A stretch of 64,000 nt of DNA, taken from NCBI GenBank assembly GCA_963920705.1, contig OY987228.1, positions 20,282,565 to 20,346,564 on the forward strand, given 5' to 3'. The position numbers and the translations under genes were made by a program. Source of the stretch: Odiellus spinosus. Its lineage: Eukaryota > Arthropoda > Arachnida > Opiliones > Phalangiidae. Position 1 is the stretch's first letter. Each line of letters begins with the position of its first letter. This document shows positions 11,488 to 24,589 of this stretch, in pieces. Below the pieces are notes generated by a model. The model was not told the DNA's origin. It was given only the letters and a program-made list of their open reading frames with translations, and ran no database searches.

Positions 11488-14400
11488 TCTATATACTCCT
11501 GATAAAACCCGTAAACAAAATACTTCCATAAAAGAGCCTTAGAATAAAAAAAAAGTATTTGATCCAAAAAGCAAATTTAAAAATCGATTGAATATAAAAA
11601 CGATTTTGTAAAGAACAAAATTTGGATCGGGGTTTTTTTCTTTTACTTTTTTTTTTACTATATATTACGTACAGTACTTAAAAATTTGGGTAAGATGATT
11701 TATTACTTTTGAATTTGATTTTTGCTAATAAAACACGCTACTAAGCTTCCGTTAATCCTAGCTAGAAAAAGACTCCCTTTTCTCAATGAAGAAAAGGTGG
11801 GAGAGGTTTTTTTTAAAAGTTTTAAAATTCATCCACCAAAAAAAAACGAAAAAAAGAGCTAACAGCGAAAGCTATTAATTACCGTAAAAGTTAAAAGGCA
11901 AAAATCCAATATCTTTTAGCTAAAGCAGAAAAAAAAAACACTATGAAAAGCCAAGGCCAGAATATAACGAATAAAAAGTCGTGGCGTCAGCTAGAGCAAA
12001 CCGAAGGAGTAAGATTCCGAAGCTAAGCCTTTGGTATCACATTACGAACCCTTCCAAAACCCCTCATCCGTCTTTCTAGAGCTTTTTTTTCACAAACCCA
12101 AAAAAAAAAAGCAGATAGAAAACTACGTTTAGACGAAAACGAAACACTTTATATATTTTTACTATGTAAAAAAAAAAACTTTCTAGGGTTTGTAGATTCT
12201 AAAATCCCACAGGGTTTAACTTTTCAAGGGAAAATGAAACGATGAAAATTAAATCTAGGATATTTACGTGAAATACACTAAATATTTTTAATAAATCTTG
12301 ATGCTTAAACAAAAATCTTAAACCAGAAATAAATTACGATACGATTCTATGATAATATTTTCGATTATTATAAAACTACAAAAATTACAATAAATTAAAT
12401 CCATTTGAGTTGGCAGCACAAAGCCAGGCTAAACTCCAAAATATTTCTTAAATATATAGAATGATAATGGGAGCCTATGTTTCCCCGCGCTACCATCTCG
12501 AGATGAACTTGATTGCAAGTTTGGTGCTAATTGGATAGGATTGACACGATCTAAAAATGAACTTGGGTCAAATCGAGTTCATCGAATGGTTTAAATATTT
12601 GAATAACTATTACAATTGAGGGTAAACGTTATTTATAATTAAGCCACTTTTTTGTCTATAGAATATAGTTATCAAAATCACTCTTGAACAAATTATTTAG
12701 ACATATTAGCTTTTTTTAAAAGGTGTTTTTAAGGCCAAGACGATGATAAGTTGATGGGCAAAAACCGTGGAAGAAAACCTTATCCCTGAGCTTAAAAATA
12801 AAAGAAAAAAGAAAAGAATTGCAAACATTCTAAAGGGCAGAAAGCTATTCGACGTCAGTCTATCCAAGCATGAATGATCGGGTGGGTTTTCTAACTCTCG
12901 CCGAACGAGATAAACATCGGCAGCCATTACTCCCGAATCCTAGAGCTACCCCCTCCCACACACACACACACCACTAAACGCTATACGTACAGGATCCAGC
13001 TCAACCGATTCCTTCGCGGCAAAACGGCCAAACGGCCAAAGAGCTCGAGAAGATGGTGGGTAGGATGAGGATAGGAAAAAAATCCCGTGAAGGAAAAGAG
13101 GAGAGAGAGAGCGAGAGAGAGGAGTAAATTCGAGACAGCCCGCGCGCGCCTAGTGTTGGTTTTGTCATCAGGGCAGGAAATGGAGTTTCAGTGTTTTTCT
13201 TTTTTTTTCGTTCTTGCCCCTTTCCCCCCTTTCCGCCAGCTAAGTCAGTGATTGGCCAAGTAAAAACAATGTCTCTTAACACGGGCTAAAATAGAGGAAT
13301 CGCGAATTCCAACTAAATCACGTTGGCTTATTCGTGAAAGCCCAAATCTAGGCCAAAAATTTGTTATTTTAAATGTAGGTTAATTTATTGGGCTAATAAC
13401 ATGCCTACAAACTTCGTTTCAAAGTTTATTTTAAATTGGGTTTAATCAAGCTAATCTAGTTGAATTAATTAATATTATATAATTAGCCTTTCGGTTTAAT
13501 GAATTAATAAGCCTAATCGTAATAATTTAATCGAAAATAATCAGGCTAGTTCGATTAATTAAAGCGAATTGAATCAGGCTAATTGTAATAATTAATCAGT
13601 CTAATCATATTAATTAATCTAATAACAATATCACCAATCATTGTAGAAGGTACGGTAATAGTTTTTAAACCAATTTAATGATTTTTAATTGTGCACGACC
13701 CAATAGCACCCTTTTTCTTAAGGCTACACATCTTCGTGTAATAAATATGAACAATACTACAAATTGGTTTATACCTCATCCTTTGCCTATAACAGTCGAG
13801 ATGGGCCTTTAATTTCCTTTAAATAGTAGAGTAATAGAGTAAATTAATAGGCAACCAGTTTGCGGTAGGGCTAAGTTATAGGATATTTGTATATGAAAAA
13901 AAAACAAACGCAAGCAGAGGTGTGGATTCGAGACCAAATTATCTAGACTTCTTATTATTTTCGTCCGTCGTATATTTATATATTCAGTCTATTTTCTTTT
14001 TCTGTTGGCGCCAAATCCAATATAGCGCTAAGCACTGGTATAGGCAAGTAAGGTCTAAAGTAGAGAGAGAGAGACAGAGAATGAGACTCGCCTCATCAAT
14101 TCTACTTCCCTTTTCGCGGATTGCTTAGATTGGTCCATTTTCCTTTTTCTCTCTCTCTCTCTTACTCTTTTTATACAAAAACCTAACCCTTATAGGTTCT
14201 CCTTCCAATCGCGAGAAACCCTCTCTAAAAACCCCCATGCCCGAAAAAACCTTTCACCTCTAGTTTTTGTTTCTTTTTCGTCGTCTTTAACATTCACTCT
14301 AACAACTCTGGACGCGACCCAACACGCGACCAGAGACTGGATTACGAGAAGACACCCAAAAAAACGGGACTAGTTCGCATTTCCAAGAGGAGGAGAAACG

Positions 14401-17400
14401 TAGCTACAAAATAGTTTGTATTTGCAGCCGCGGAGGGAAGAGAGATTACGTTTCCTCGCTCTGCCTACGCTAAACCACGTGTCTTCGACATATTCGAGAT
14501 TAACTCGTAGAAGTGGATTTTTATTGGTTGGCTATATATCACCTGTCTTTAAAAAGGTGTAGGACTGCAAAATGGATCCTTTTCCAAGCAATAATTTGGC
14601 TCCCTATCAAGTTAAGTGGTAAGTTAAGCTTTATTTAAAACTCGACTAAGCATAGTTTAATTAAGATTAGTTAAATTATAATTTATAAACTCGCGAAAAA
14701 GGTGCGAACTGAAACCCGAATGCAAAAATCTTTATCTACAAGACTTTATTTTTTCAGCCTAAATTCTGTCCTCGTTCTTTTCCACAGTTTCGCCTGGTAA
14801 GGATTGTTAGGGGTGGAAAAGTGAAGGGTAGGATCGGGTAGTTCTGGGAAGCCGCGTATTTCATCCTGATTTAAAAGGCATCCCTGGTTGAGAGAGCAAC
14901 GCCGTCTATCGCCATTAGGCGGGACATACCCACGGGAGTTAAGCTTTCACTGATTTCGCGCTCGAGCAGATTTTGCCAGAGGCTTTGGTATGCCCTTTTT
15001 TTTTTTTTTTTCTTGGATAAAGGTAGGATAGAAAAGAGAGCCCTCCTGGATAAGTTAAAATTCTCCCTAGTTTACCACTTTCGACCAAAATCCGCTAAAA
15101 GCAGTGAAGGAAGATTTATGCTTAGTTTATACGTATAATATTGTCATGACACGCTGGGAAAAAAATACCTCGTACGTTTTTAAAGAAAACATATTATTTA
15201 CCATAAGTTTATAAAGCCGTTTAAGGGAAAGTGAATAAGTTGATAATGAATTAGTCATTGGTGGGACTTTTAACTATTCAACTCTTTTGCAAAAACCTCG
15301 TAGCTTAACAAGTTACTCATTAAAACAACGAAAAATATCAAGGATTTCAAATATATTTCGAGAAGCGTGTATTATTACATTTATAGCTCAACATATACCG
15401 TGTCATTATGATTAAAAAAAATCAGTAAAACTCTTCAAACTAAGTATAGGGGTGATGGAGGTGGGAAAATATTCGCGTGCAATACAATTCTTACTACGGC
15501 ATCGCGTAAAATATATTTTTATACATATATAATATCATACTACGCTAAAAATAAAAATAAAATAGGATTATTTATAGAAATATGACGTTATAACTAGCAC
15601 GCACGGCAATGTTGCAAATAATCTTTATACAAAAAGGAATAAAATATTAAAAGTCACGCTTGCAGTCAAGGAACGACAGAACGCCGCTGAAAAATACGCG
15701 ACAATCCTCATAATTTTAATAGTCAACCCACCTTCCGTGAGAACCTCTAATTTCCATACATATACGTAGAATTGAACATTACGAGGCCTAACATCCCGAC
15801 CGAATTAAGTTTATCCTACACGTACAAGAATATGAGAGATTAATCCGCGTCGAGATGCCCATCTCTTCATAAAGCCTAATTACACTAACAAGAGGAACCA
15901 ATTAAGCTCCATCCGACGAGAACTTATTTTTTTACTATACATTTCTAAGCCTATCACGTTACTACGCGTGGCATGACGTATAACCAAGGGAGGGCTCCTT
16001 GTTAAAAATCCCTAAACTGCCTTGTATTGCGCGTTCTTTGTCTAATTATATATCATACGCTAGATACAAACCAGAACTGAATAATAAATAATAAATAAGA
16101 AATCAACTAGGGGAGATCAATACATAGTCCGCCTATTGAAGGAGTTTCAATTATTTCGCGATGGGATACATCTCTGATTGTAGACGGACTGTGTACCCGA
16201 GTCATTCAACTCAATTTTTTCACCATGGCGATGATTGTCTACTCACGCGTTTCGTTAGAGAAGTTTCACACGGAAAAAGCTACATCGCTACTCTTCGAAA
16301 TAATTTCTAATATTCTATTAGTTTCAATTCGTACTCAAACACGGGTAAAATGAATCTTTTAGATTGGCACGAGGTTGAGGAAATACCAGCCAGACAAGGG
16401 AAAAGATTTCGCGCCAAAATCGTTCGAACTTCCCATCACACAAGAGTTCGTTCGCGCCAAAGAAAAACTAAGTAGAGATTTAAAATAAGAAGAAATATAT
16501 TGGGGGTAACGCCGGCTGGATGATGAGGGAGAATTCCTTCACCCATATAAAGGGGTTCTTTGACAATTCGCGAGAACAATTTTTTTGCCAGAGTCAGCTA
16601 AAAACGGGCGCGATCCTGCTCACCATGCAACGTAGAATAGGTTTCTTCCTTTTCAGAAATAAGCAATCTCAGTCGGAGAATTCAATATAATCTAAGTTAG
16701 TTCATCATTAATTTTCTTAATATAACCTGTAGCTTTGGGTATAAATCGATTTAGAGTATAATTTAGTTCAATAAATGTTCGCGTACCAGTTGAGGCGCGT
16801 TCACACGTAATGCTGAACGTAATAGAAGTCCTAAAGTAGTTTTTGTAACGCGCTCTATAAGAGAAATATAGTCACAATATCCCAACCATTCATTGTACGT
16901 CTGTACAAACTAGGTAGAATTTCAACTTGATATCTTAATGTATATCGTACCTTACGAAGATACCAGGGAGGCTCGCTTTGAAAGCGATGAATTTTAAGAT
17001 TGTACTGCTCATAGAAGTGGGAGGAAGAGGGAAAACTAGGGAGTAAGGAAGATGGGAAGAGCAAAAGGAAAAAAAAAAAAAAAAATCCCCTTGACTAAGC
17101 ATATTTCTTTCTTCCGCTTACTTTCATACGAATATAACACCATCAAGGCATTCAAGGGGTCCGAACGTTCTTTCTCTTTAAGTACGAAAAAAGCGGGAGG
17201 GGAATTTAAGAAGGGGTAAGAGAAGAGAGGAAAATTCTGACAGCCACAAAAAAAAAAAACTCGTTTTAAAATATATTTTAGATTTTTTTAGCCACCCATC
17301 TTTTGGCTACTTTCTTTCAATAAAGAAAAAAATATTACGAAACAGTAGGAAGATTTTGTTTTTAAAGATATAACACGGCTCATAATTAGGTTTTTATAAA

Positions 17401-17560
17401 TATTAAAAATATTTTGGTTTAAATTTGCATAATATCAATCCCACAGATATTCTAAGTGCAAAAGTGTGGCAGTCTCGAAATTATCATTAACTACGTGAGT
17501 ATCATTTTCAGAACGATCGTAAAAACTATTCAAAATAAAATATATACGCATATTCCAGAG
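11488..17560. other. Six kb without a recognisable gene
   Basis: AT-rich DNA with simple sequence: a CA run at 12957-12972, GA-rich stretches near 13100-13125, poly-T at 14998-15011 and poly-A at 17070-17085. A loose inverted pair, TACATAGTCCGCCTA near 16122 and TAGACGGACTGTGTA near 16181, spans about 75 bp and may be a tiny decayed MITE. Small frames at 12706-12927 and 13001-13282 (minus) and 16855-17064 (minus) match nothing I know and are probably chance. Confidence 0.45.
13430..13630. repeat. Degenerate AATCAGGCTAATT-like tandem array
   Basis: About 200 bp of AT-rich DNA carry loosely repeated units around GGCTAATY/AATCAG (for example AATCAGGCTAGTTCGATTAA, AATCAGGCTAATTGTAATAA, AATCAGTCTAATCATATTAA), separated by AATTAATT-rich spacers. 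Unit length is about 25-35 bp and irregular. It looks like a decayed satellite-like array, without coding content. Confidence 0.5.
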
Positions 17561-17662
17561 AAAAAAAAATACATCGACAGTAAAAATACCTATTTTATAA
17601 TCGCCATTTTTCGTCTACCAGGTGGCACTTAAAGCCTAGGCTTTAGTAGCAATGCATGTCGG

Positions 17663-18003
17663 CAGAAGCCGATGAAACCCTCCTTTGAAGTCTACTACTC
17701 TAATGTTCGATATAGCGCTCCTCTCTGTATGGGTAAAATTCTCAATTTTACGAGATCGGAGGGGTCCTACTTCATATCCCCCCTGTCTACGGAAAATTGG
17801 AAATTCTCTCTCTCCACAAACGACGACGTTTTTTTTTGACGAACTCCAAGGCTGCTAGAGATATTCGCTCGACGAACTCCCGCTCCGAAAATATCTACCG
17901 TTAGGAGGCGTACGAATCGCGCTTTTTGAAACTAACCCATACAGAGAGGGGTAGACAAGACCCGGGAGTAATAGACTTCAAAGGAGGGTTTCATCGGCTT
18001 CTG
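17663..18003 (-). mobile_element. MITE family A, copy 2 (341 bp, reverse orientation)
   Basis: Same ends as the other family members (CAGAAGCCGATGAAACCCTC and complement), flanked by a perfect 7 bp duplication ATGTCGG (17656-17662 and 18004-18010). Internal order is reversed relative to copy 1. In the plus sense its right subterminal region reads ATATCGAAC, shared with copies 4 and 7, where copies 1, 3, 5 and 6 have ATATGGAAC. The frame at 17926-18111 straddles the element edge and is not a gene. Confidence 0.94.
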
Positions 18004-18010
18004 ATGTCGG

Positions 18011-18870
18011 TAAATTTTAGAGTGCCAAGCGTACTATTCGTGTCATATTTTTCATTTCATCCTACTTCTCTCTTTCATAAAAATGAAAGATGTTACATAA
18101 TTATTTTCTAAATTTTAAATTGGTTACACTCATCTAAATTATAGGTTGTCAACACCAATTGACTTAAGTTGGACTATAAATAGGTCATTAAAAAAAAACT
18201 AGAAACATCACGGCAATAAAATTAAGCATTCGTGCCACGAATAAATTGCACTGTGACAAAGTATAATCCCACCGAGACGAGTTGGCGCCTTAAAAATCTC
18301 CCACTCATTCATACAACACGACAGTTTTAAGAAAGTTTATTTTTAAAACCACGCCGCTAGATGAAATCGTGGAATTCTTAACTCGTGCCAGTTTCTATTT
18401 CTTAAAAAAAAAAAAATGTAGTCTTTCCTATTCATATTTAAATTTGTTCTTCATTAACATCAAACTTGATAATTAATTTAAATTTTTGACAGAACCTTTT
18501 AAGTTCTTTTTTTTTTTTTTTTTTTCGTTTTCGGTAAAGATTCTTATCTCACCCGGATTGGGTACTAGGTAGAGATGAAAAAAAAAGCACAAATTCTTAG
18601 ACGAAAGCGTGTCTTTAGAAAGCAAGTTAAATATTTTAAGACTAGAGCCAATTAAACGAGGCAAAATAGCTTAGGAAAGAGCGAAAGTACGGAAGTAATA
18701 TCCGAATAAATGAAGGGTACAAATTGCCCCGTCAAGAGTAAAATATACGGATTAACTCGACAAAAATAATATACGTGTGGCTGATTTTTCATGAACTACA
18801 AGTAGAAATTGAGTAGCATTTTGTTAAAGACCGTTGAAAAATTAATCAAAAATATATAAATACGTCATAG
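18011..18870. other. No gene recognised
   Basis: AT-rich spacer with poly-A (18404-18417) and poly-T (18508-18526) runs. The minus-strand frame across the poly-T is low complexity. Confidence 0.5.
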
Positions 18871-18877
18871 AAAAAAA

Positions 18878-18976
18878 AATTACCGCAATAGTAAAAATAC
18901 ATATTCTATAATCGAAATTTTTAAAATATATATTCCAGGCAATATTACGTCATCACTATGGTCACGTGGCTATTTA
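18878..18976. repeat. Dispersed repeat fragments shared with 17.57 kb and 30.79 kb
   Basis: The part at 18878-18922 (AGTAAAAATACATATTCTAT with flanks) matches 17568-17615 upstream of the preceding family A MITE. The part at 18940-18974 (CAATATTACGTCATCACTAT, then GTGGCTATT) matches 30788-30822 with two or three differences. These are unclassified repeat pieces; no ends or target duplication are visible. Confidence 0.55.
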
Positions 18977-19110
18977 TAGATTGCGAGTGATAAGGTAGCT
19001 TTCCTAGAAGTATTTAATGCAAAAAGCCCTATCTTTCGTATGAAAATTATCGTTAGAAATAAACTGAAAAAAAAAGCACCTATATATTTTTGACGATTTC
19101 ATATTTGTAG

Positions 19111-19444
19111 CAGAAGCCGATGAAACCCTCCTTAGAAGTCTATTACTCCCGGGTCTTGTCTACCCCTCTCTATATGGGTTAGTTTCAAAAAGCGCGATTC
19201 GTACGCCTCCTAACGATAGATATTTTTGGAGCGGGCGTTCGTCGAGCGAATATCTCTAGCAGCCTTGAAGTTCGTCAAAAAACGTCGTCATTTGTGGAGA
19301 GAGAATTTCCAATTTTGCGTAGACAGGGGGTATAAAGTAGGACCCCTCCGATCTCGTAAAATTGTGAATTTTACCCATACAGAGAGGCGCGCTATATGGA
19401 ACATTAGAGTAGTAGACTTCAAAGGAGCGTTTCATCGGCTTCTG
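19111..19444 (+). mobile_element. MITE family A, copy 3 (334 bp)
   Basis: Complete element with the CAGAAGCCGATGAAACCCTC ends and a perfect 7 bp target duplication TTTGTAG (19104-19110 and 19445-19451). Same orientation as copy 1. One inner end has CTTAGAAGTC in place of CTTTGAAGTC. The open frame at 19226-19501 runs out of the element into flanking DNA and is not called. Confidence 0.94.
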
Positions 19445-19451
19445 TTTGTAG

Positions 19452-21050
19452 TTAATAAAAATAAAATCAACTTTCCCTGTACATGTGTTTCACCTTCTTA
19501 GCTTCCATGTTCAAAGAGAAGCAAACCTAATAGGGGTCAGAGCTCAGAAATATCAGGCTTACACCGCTTCAGTCCGTATATAATCATATCGCTTAAGAAA
19601 GTTGACTTTTTTTTTTCTCAAGATAAATAGTAGCCTTATTTGAGGACCGGCCAGTTTTCCTCCCCCAAAAAATGACCGTTTTGCTCTTTCTCTTGGTATA
19701 AAAAAAGGTGTCAAAACGGCGAATGAAAAATGGAAGTTCGCGACTCTCGTAATACGCGTTTTGTTGAGGAGATATCGACTTTTTCTTTCCCTCCTCTTAG
19801 CCACGCAACTCGACGTTGAAAAAAGACGAAAAAAAAAAAAAAAAAAAAAAAAAATGGAGAGCGAGGGGACAAAAATTAATAATAAAAAAGCTCTAGGGTA
19901 GGGACAAGAAGAGAAAGGGGGAAACTAAGATGTCAAGAAGAGCTATGCCAAAGAAAATGACGTTCTCCAAGGGAGCGTGAGTAGGAAACTTAAAACTTAG
20001 GCTCGGAACGTGAAAGAATAGTGTGATGTAAAGATTCTGTAGTTTTTATTGATGATAGCTTCACTTAAAAAAAAAAAAATCCATTTCATACTTTCTTTAA
20101 ATGAAAGATCAATGATAGATGGGACACAAAGAAGGACTGTCCTCTTTTTTTTAATAATTGTATCTTCAATTTCATGTTAAGCAATATCTATTAGAGCGAG
20201 CAAGAGAGAGAGAGAGAGAGAAAACGAACGTCATTCACAAAAGTCATTTTTTTAGAGATTGACGTCAAACCAAAAGATATTGCATTTCTCAAAGTTATAT
20301 ACGTAAAAGAAAGAGCATAATTTTTAATCGAAGAACCAATCACCTGCTTTTTTTTTCTCGACATTTATTAAATAATAAGCCAATAAGGGAGAAGGCAGGA
20401 AGTGGACGATAAGGGGGTAAAAACTAGATCAAATGATATCTTATAACTCAATTGGTTCAACAAAAGAAGACGATGTATATATTAAGACGATAGATTTGAC
20501 GCGGGTACCAATAAAAAAAAAATTCTAACCCCCTCTCGGTCTCCAAATCGATATGTCAAAATTTTATAGGAGACATCTCGTTCTTAAAATTAATTTAAAA
20601 AGATGACGCGAGAGTTATACGATTTTTACTACCCCGTATCATTTTTTTTTCTTCTTCTTCTGGCAACGTTCTATACATAACTATTAATTTGCTAAAATTG
20701 GGATGATTAATTCGGCAAGATATCTTTTTACTTTGGTGATATAATAAAACTTAAAAAAAATTACTAGTAAAACCTTTCTAATCTAATACCGTCCGTATTC
20801 TATTATTAAATTGAATGGTGGTCTTTAAAAATTTACGACGTGGCGCTAATATGAAAATCTAATCAAAACTCCGATATCGTAATTTTTAGCGATACGTTTC
20901 GTATCTCGAATTCCGTAGGAATAAAGTTATCTTTTTAATCTGTTAAGTAATATTTTTATATTACATATTTAAAGTGTATAGATTCGAAAGAGTTGAATTC
21001 TCAAGTTGAAATGGACTATAAACTTTCAAAATCAATAAGAAATTTGATTG
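19452..21050. other. No gene recognised; poly-A and GA tracts
   Basis: Contains a long poly-A (about 19829-19854), a GA microsatellite (20203-20221) and several AT-rich stretches. The minus frame 19559-19804 has no recognisable domain. Nothing else is supported. Confidence 0.45.
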
Positions 21051-21055
21051 TTTAA

Positions 21056-21250
21056 AGTGACTGTCTCCATTTTATGGATTTAATTTTTAGTTTTATAATC
21101 CTATTAAAAAGATATTTAAAAATTTATACCTCTGGGTTGACTTAAAAATGAAAATGTCCCAAATATATAATTTATATTTCCGATATATGACGTAGTTTAT
21201 TTCTGGATCGTAATTAACGACAATTTATATCTTTCTGGATCAAGTACTTT
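21056..21250 (+). mobile_element. AGTGAGG-type TTAA MITE: 5' part only
   Basis: Starts at TTAA (21052-21055) followed by AGTGACTGTCTCCATTTTAT. It follows the 61880-62229 element through TATGGATTTAATTTT, TATACCTCTGGGTTGA and ACGTAGTTTATTTCTGGA. Homology then fades and no right end is seen, so this is a degraded or truncated relative. Confidence 0.6.
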
Positions 21251-21749
21251 TATGAAAAAAGACCGCGCGAAATAATATGAAATATATAATATAAACTATC
21301 GATCTGGAGGGAATAAGGCTCTAAGATTCAATTTCTCAGTGTACTTTTACTAAAATTAATCTAGCAAGTTCTTGTTATGATTGGATGGATAAAATTATCG
21401 TTACAAATTTCAAGATGAGTATCTGGGATACAAATTAAATCTAATACATAAATAACCCGGATGAAATATAGTGAAAATAGTATGTTCAAAAGGGTACTCG
21501 ACGCTAATTGTTCATAAGAGCAATATACTAAACAATAACGTCATTAAAACATTTAAAAAAATTTATTTTAAGAAAACTCAGCCGGGAAAGAATCTTATGA
21601 CGTATATAAAAGAAAGAAAACTAAGTATTATAGAAAAGTATAAAGAATGAAAGAAAAAAAACTCTTGATAAAAGACGGTAGCTACTAAAATCGGCATTAG
21701 ATGCCGGGCCAAGTAACCTATATAGCTATATATAGCGAGTGTGTGAATG

Positions 21750-21788
<39 letters not shown>

Positions 21789-22428
21789 CCTACTCTTTTT
21801 GGAGAACTATTAGTCATTGGAAGCTCTCAACACCAGCTGCCCCGAGTCCAAGTCTTTCTCCCTATACTGAAACTAAACGTTTATCCATAGTTTTGAAGGA
21901 GGGGAAGAGGGAGAGAATCGAGGCTCTACACTCGGTAGAAACTGGCTCGGCCAGAAGGAGGATATAGCGCCTTTTAGAAACGGATGAAGTTATGGTATAG
22001 ACTGTTGTACGGTGTTTAGAGTAAAGAGGGGAAGTATAGGATGACCTTTAGCGAAGCAATGACTTTAGGTAAAGATGAGAGAAACGCGCTCCCGCGCCAT
22101 TTATATAGGCACCCGGCCGCCGGCCCAGAAACGATATCTGAACGGGAGAGAGCTCAAACTCGCGATGATTAGGACGAAACAATGGGTTCCCCGAACTTAC
22201 GCAACCCGAACTACAAAGGGACCAAAAGCTATAAGACAGACTCTTCTCCAAACTCATCCCCTAACTTAAACCTCCCCTTTTCGTCTAATTGGCTGTCAAC
22301 TTCAGATTCTCAAGAACTAGGCCTAGCTCTTATTTCGAGAGGAATTAATATAACCCAGGAACTTATGGAAGTAAATCGTGATGATATTAAAAAGTCACAT
22401 TTATTCAAAGAATAATATACCATAATTG
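21251..22428. other. No gene recognised; (AT)n microsatellite
   Basis: Includes a long AT dinucleotide run at 21753-21785, which produces Tyr/Ile repeats in the overlapping frames (21578-21817 minus, 21701-21967 plus). Frames at 22048-22415 overlap on both strands without a recognisable domain. Confidence 0.45.
21753..21785. repeat. (AT)n microsatellite
   Basis: Uninterrupted AT dinucleotide repeat of about 16 units. Confidence 0.97.
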
Positions 22429-22435
22429 CTGACAG

Positions 22436-22770
22436 CAGAAGTAGATGAAACCCTCCTTTGAAGTCTACTACTCTAATGTTCGATATAGCGCTCCTCTCTG
22501 TATGGGTAAAATTCCCAATTTTACGAGATCGGAGGGGTCCTACTTCATACCCCCTGTCTACGGAAAATTGGAAATTCTCTCTGCACAAACGACGACATTT
22601 TTTTGACGAACTCCAAGGCTGCTAGAGATATTCGCTCGACGAACTCCCGCTCCGAAAATATCTACCGTTAGGAGGCGTACGAATCGCGCTTTTTGAAACT
22701 AGCCCATACAGAGAGGGGTAGACAAGACCAGGGAGTAATAGACTTCAAAGGAGGGTTTCATCGGCTTCTG
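22436..22770 (-). mobile_element. MITE family A, copy 4 (335 bp, reverse orientation, variant end)
   Basis: Flanked by CTGACAG (22429-22435) and CTGATAG (22771-22777), a 7 bp duplication with one mismatch. Its left terminus reads CAGAAGTAGATGAAACCC instead of CAGAAGCCGATGAAACCC. Because the element is reversed, this is the family's right end. Copy 7 has the same change at its right end, which marks a subfamily. Confidence 0.93.
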
Positions 22771-22800
22771 CTGATAGGTATTGGAGAGAAATCGCAACCT

Positions 22801-23149
22801 GACTCGTTTCGGGCCTCTTCAAATTGATCTCTAGCCAAACTCGTGAATTTAACCGGCAGAGTTGTTTTATTTCAATGCCCTAATTGAAAAATTACAACCG
22901 AATTTGGCCAAATAAACCAAATAATAAACATAAATTCAACAAAAGTGGACCACTTAATTGTTAAATTCTGATTTTTTTCATTTCGTCTATTTAATCAAAT
23001 TCGTAATTCTTTCGTAACTCCATGGGAGCACAATGAAATGAAAAGTAAAACTGACGTCACGCGTATGTAAAAACAAATTTTTTCAATTTCTAAAAAGATT
23101 AAATTCGCGAGCTGGCGCGAAATAAATTTGGCAAGGCCCGAATCGTGTC
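22801..23149. mobile_element. Foldback MITE family F (about 349 bp)
   Basis: Imperfect inverted ends: GACTCGTTTCGGGCCT on the left and the complement of GACACGATTCGGGCCTTGCC on the right. The inversion continues through AAATT, CTCGTGAATTTAA and its partner CTCGCGAATTTAA. The right half, from GGGAGCACAATGAAATGAAA, matches a fragment at 47391-47486. No clear target duplication and no coding capacity. Confidence 0.7.
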
Positions 23150-24160
23150 TATATTTAAAGCCTTATCATAGAAAGAAAAGTATTTATTTGAGCACCGACA
23201 TTTATAGCATTAAATTTAAATTTAAATGCGTTACTTATAGCACGCTAACAATATAAATATTAATAAGTTTAGTCTGAAGATTTTATAGCGCGCAATTTAG
23301 AGATGGAAACGTTTCGAAGCCTCGTCTCTTTTTCAATCCGTTTTCTACAATTTTACGCGCAGTTTCCTTAAAATTTAAATATTTATAAAAACAATTAAAC
23401 TATGTATTCAATAAATTTAGTAGCATAAACATACAAAATAATTCAAATCAATAATCGAGGCCTTTATACAATTAAGTTTCGCGCTCATCAAAGGCGATGT
23501 AGAAGCTGAATATTTAAACTTAATAATATTTGGAAGGAGCAATTCGCGTTTAAATAATACCTTTCCGCTCAACCTTCCAATGCCCCCTCCCCTCCCCCTC
23601 CTTTACCGTAAATAATTCTCGCTCACTCTATTACGTCCGGTAAACATTCCATTGAACCCCTCCGAAATGCTTTGGAATCGAATATCTAGCCTAAACTCTC
23701 GGAGGTTAGGAGAATGATTTTAGTACAGGAATTCAAAACTCAATATGTAATATAGGTTAATATATAGAATTTTGGGTTATATATTCTACAGTTTCATTAG
23801 GATATTTCAACCATTCCATGATCCCGCTATCCTTACCGAGAGTAGCAATATTTTACTACTTTTTTATCCATGAAATTTAATATAGGGTATCACTACGATT
23901 TAAGGTCGACAGTTGTATCTTTTACAATTTGCACGTTTAAGGGGAGTTGTCACGGACTATTTTATACTCTATGGGGTTTAACATTTCGTATCAATTCGCC
24001 TAATCTTTTCCCATTACGTCAACTATATAAATCTCTTTCCACGAAGGCATGAAATTACTTTAGCTTAATGGGTCGCCTTTATACAATTTCTGGTCCTTCC
24101 GAAAAGGAGGCAGGAAATTTGGGCAATGTTTTATAAAGGTGCTCTCACATTTTCAAGCGC
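23150..24160. other. No gene recognised
   Basis: AT-rich spacer with ATTTAAATTTAAATTTAAAT-like palindromic AT sequence near 23210. Frame 23870-24052 has no recognisable domain. Confidence 0.5.
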
Positions 24161-24164
24161 TTAA

Positions 24165-24585
24165 AGGGAGAATGCAACCTAACAACAAGTGATTTTTTTA
24201 TCGATTTCTTATTGTTTAAATAAGCCTAATCCACTACTGAAAATATTTACAAACAAATATTAAACTAGAAATAAATTTAAAACTTACCCTGAAAATAGGC
24301 TTAGTGGGATTCATGGAGGTCCTATTTTCCTCGCGTGTAAGGTCTAGCGACGTAAGTCTCGTGGAGATCTCGCGTGAACGACGGGCCTTTGCTCATTGGT
24401 CGCTAGACCTTACACGGACGCGATTCAGGATCTCCATGAATCCCGCTAAGCCTATTTTCAGGGTAAGTTTTAAATTTATTTCTAGTTTAATATTTGTATT
24501 GTAAACTTTTTATCGAAGGATTAGGCCTATTTAAACGATAAGGAATCGATAAAAAAATCACTTGTAATTAGGTTGCATTCTCCCT
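24165..24585. mobile_element. TTAA-flanked MITE, AGGGAGAATGCAACC family (421 bp, complete)
   Basis: Flanked by TTAA on both sides (24161-24164 and 24586-24589) with ends AGGGAGAATGCAACCTAA and the complement. The inverted arms are long: AACAAGTGATTTTTT, TAGGCCTAATCC, TATTAAACTAGAAATAAATT, ACTTACCCTGAAAATAGGCT and GGATTCATGGAG all recur inverted on the other side. Purine-starting ends with a TTAA target resemble Kolobok more than piggyBac, but without a transposase this is tentative. Sister copies are at 58722-59118 and, in part, 5683-5783. Confidence 0.92.
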
Positions 24586-24589
24586 TTAA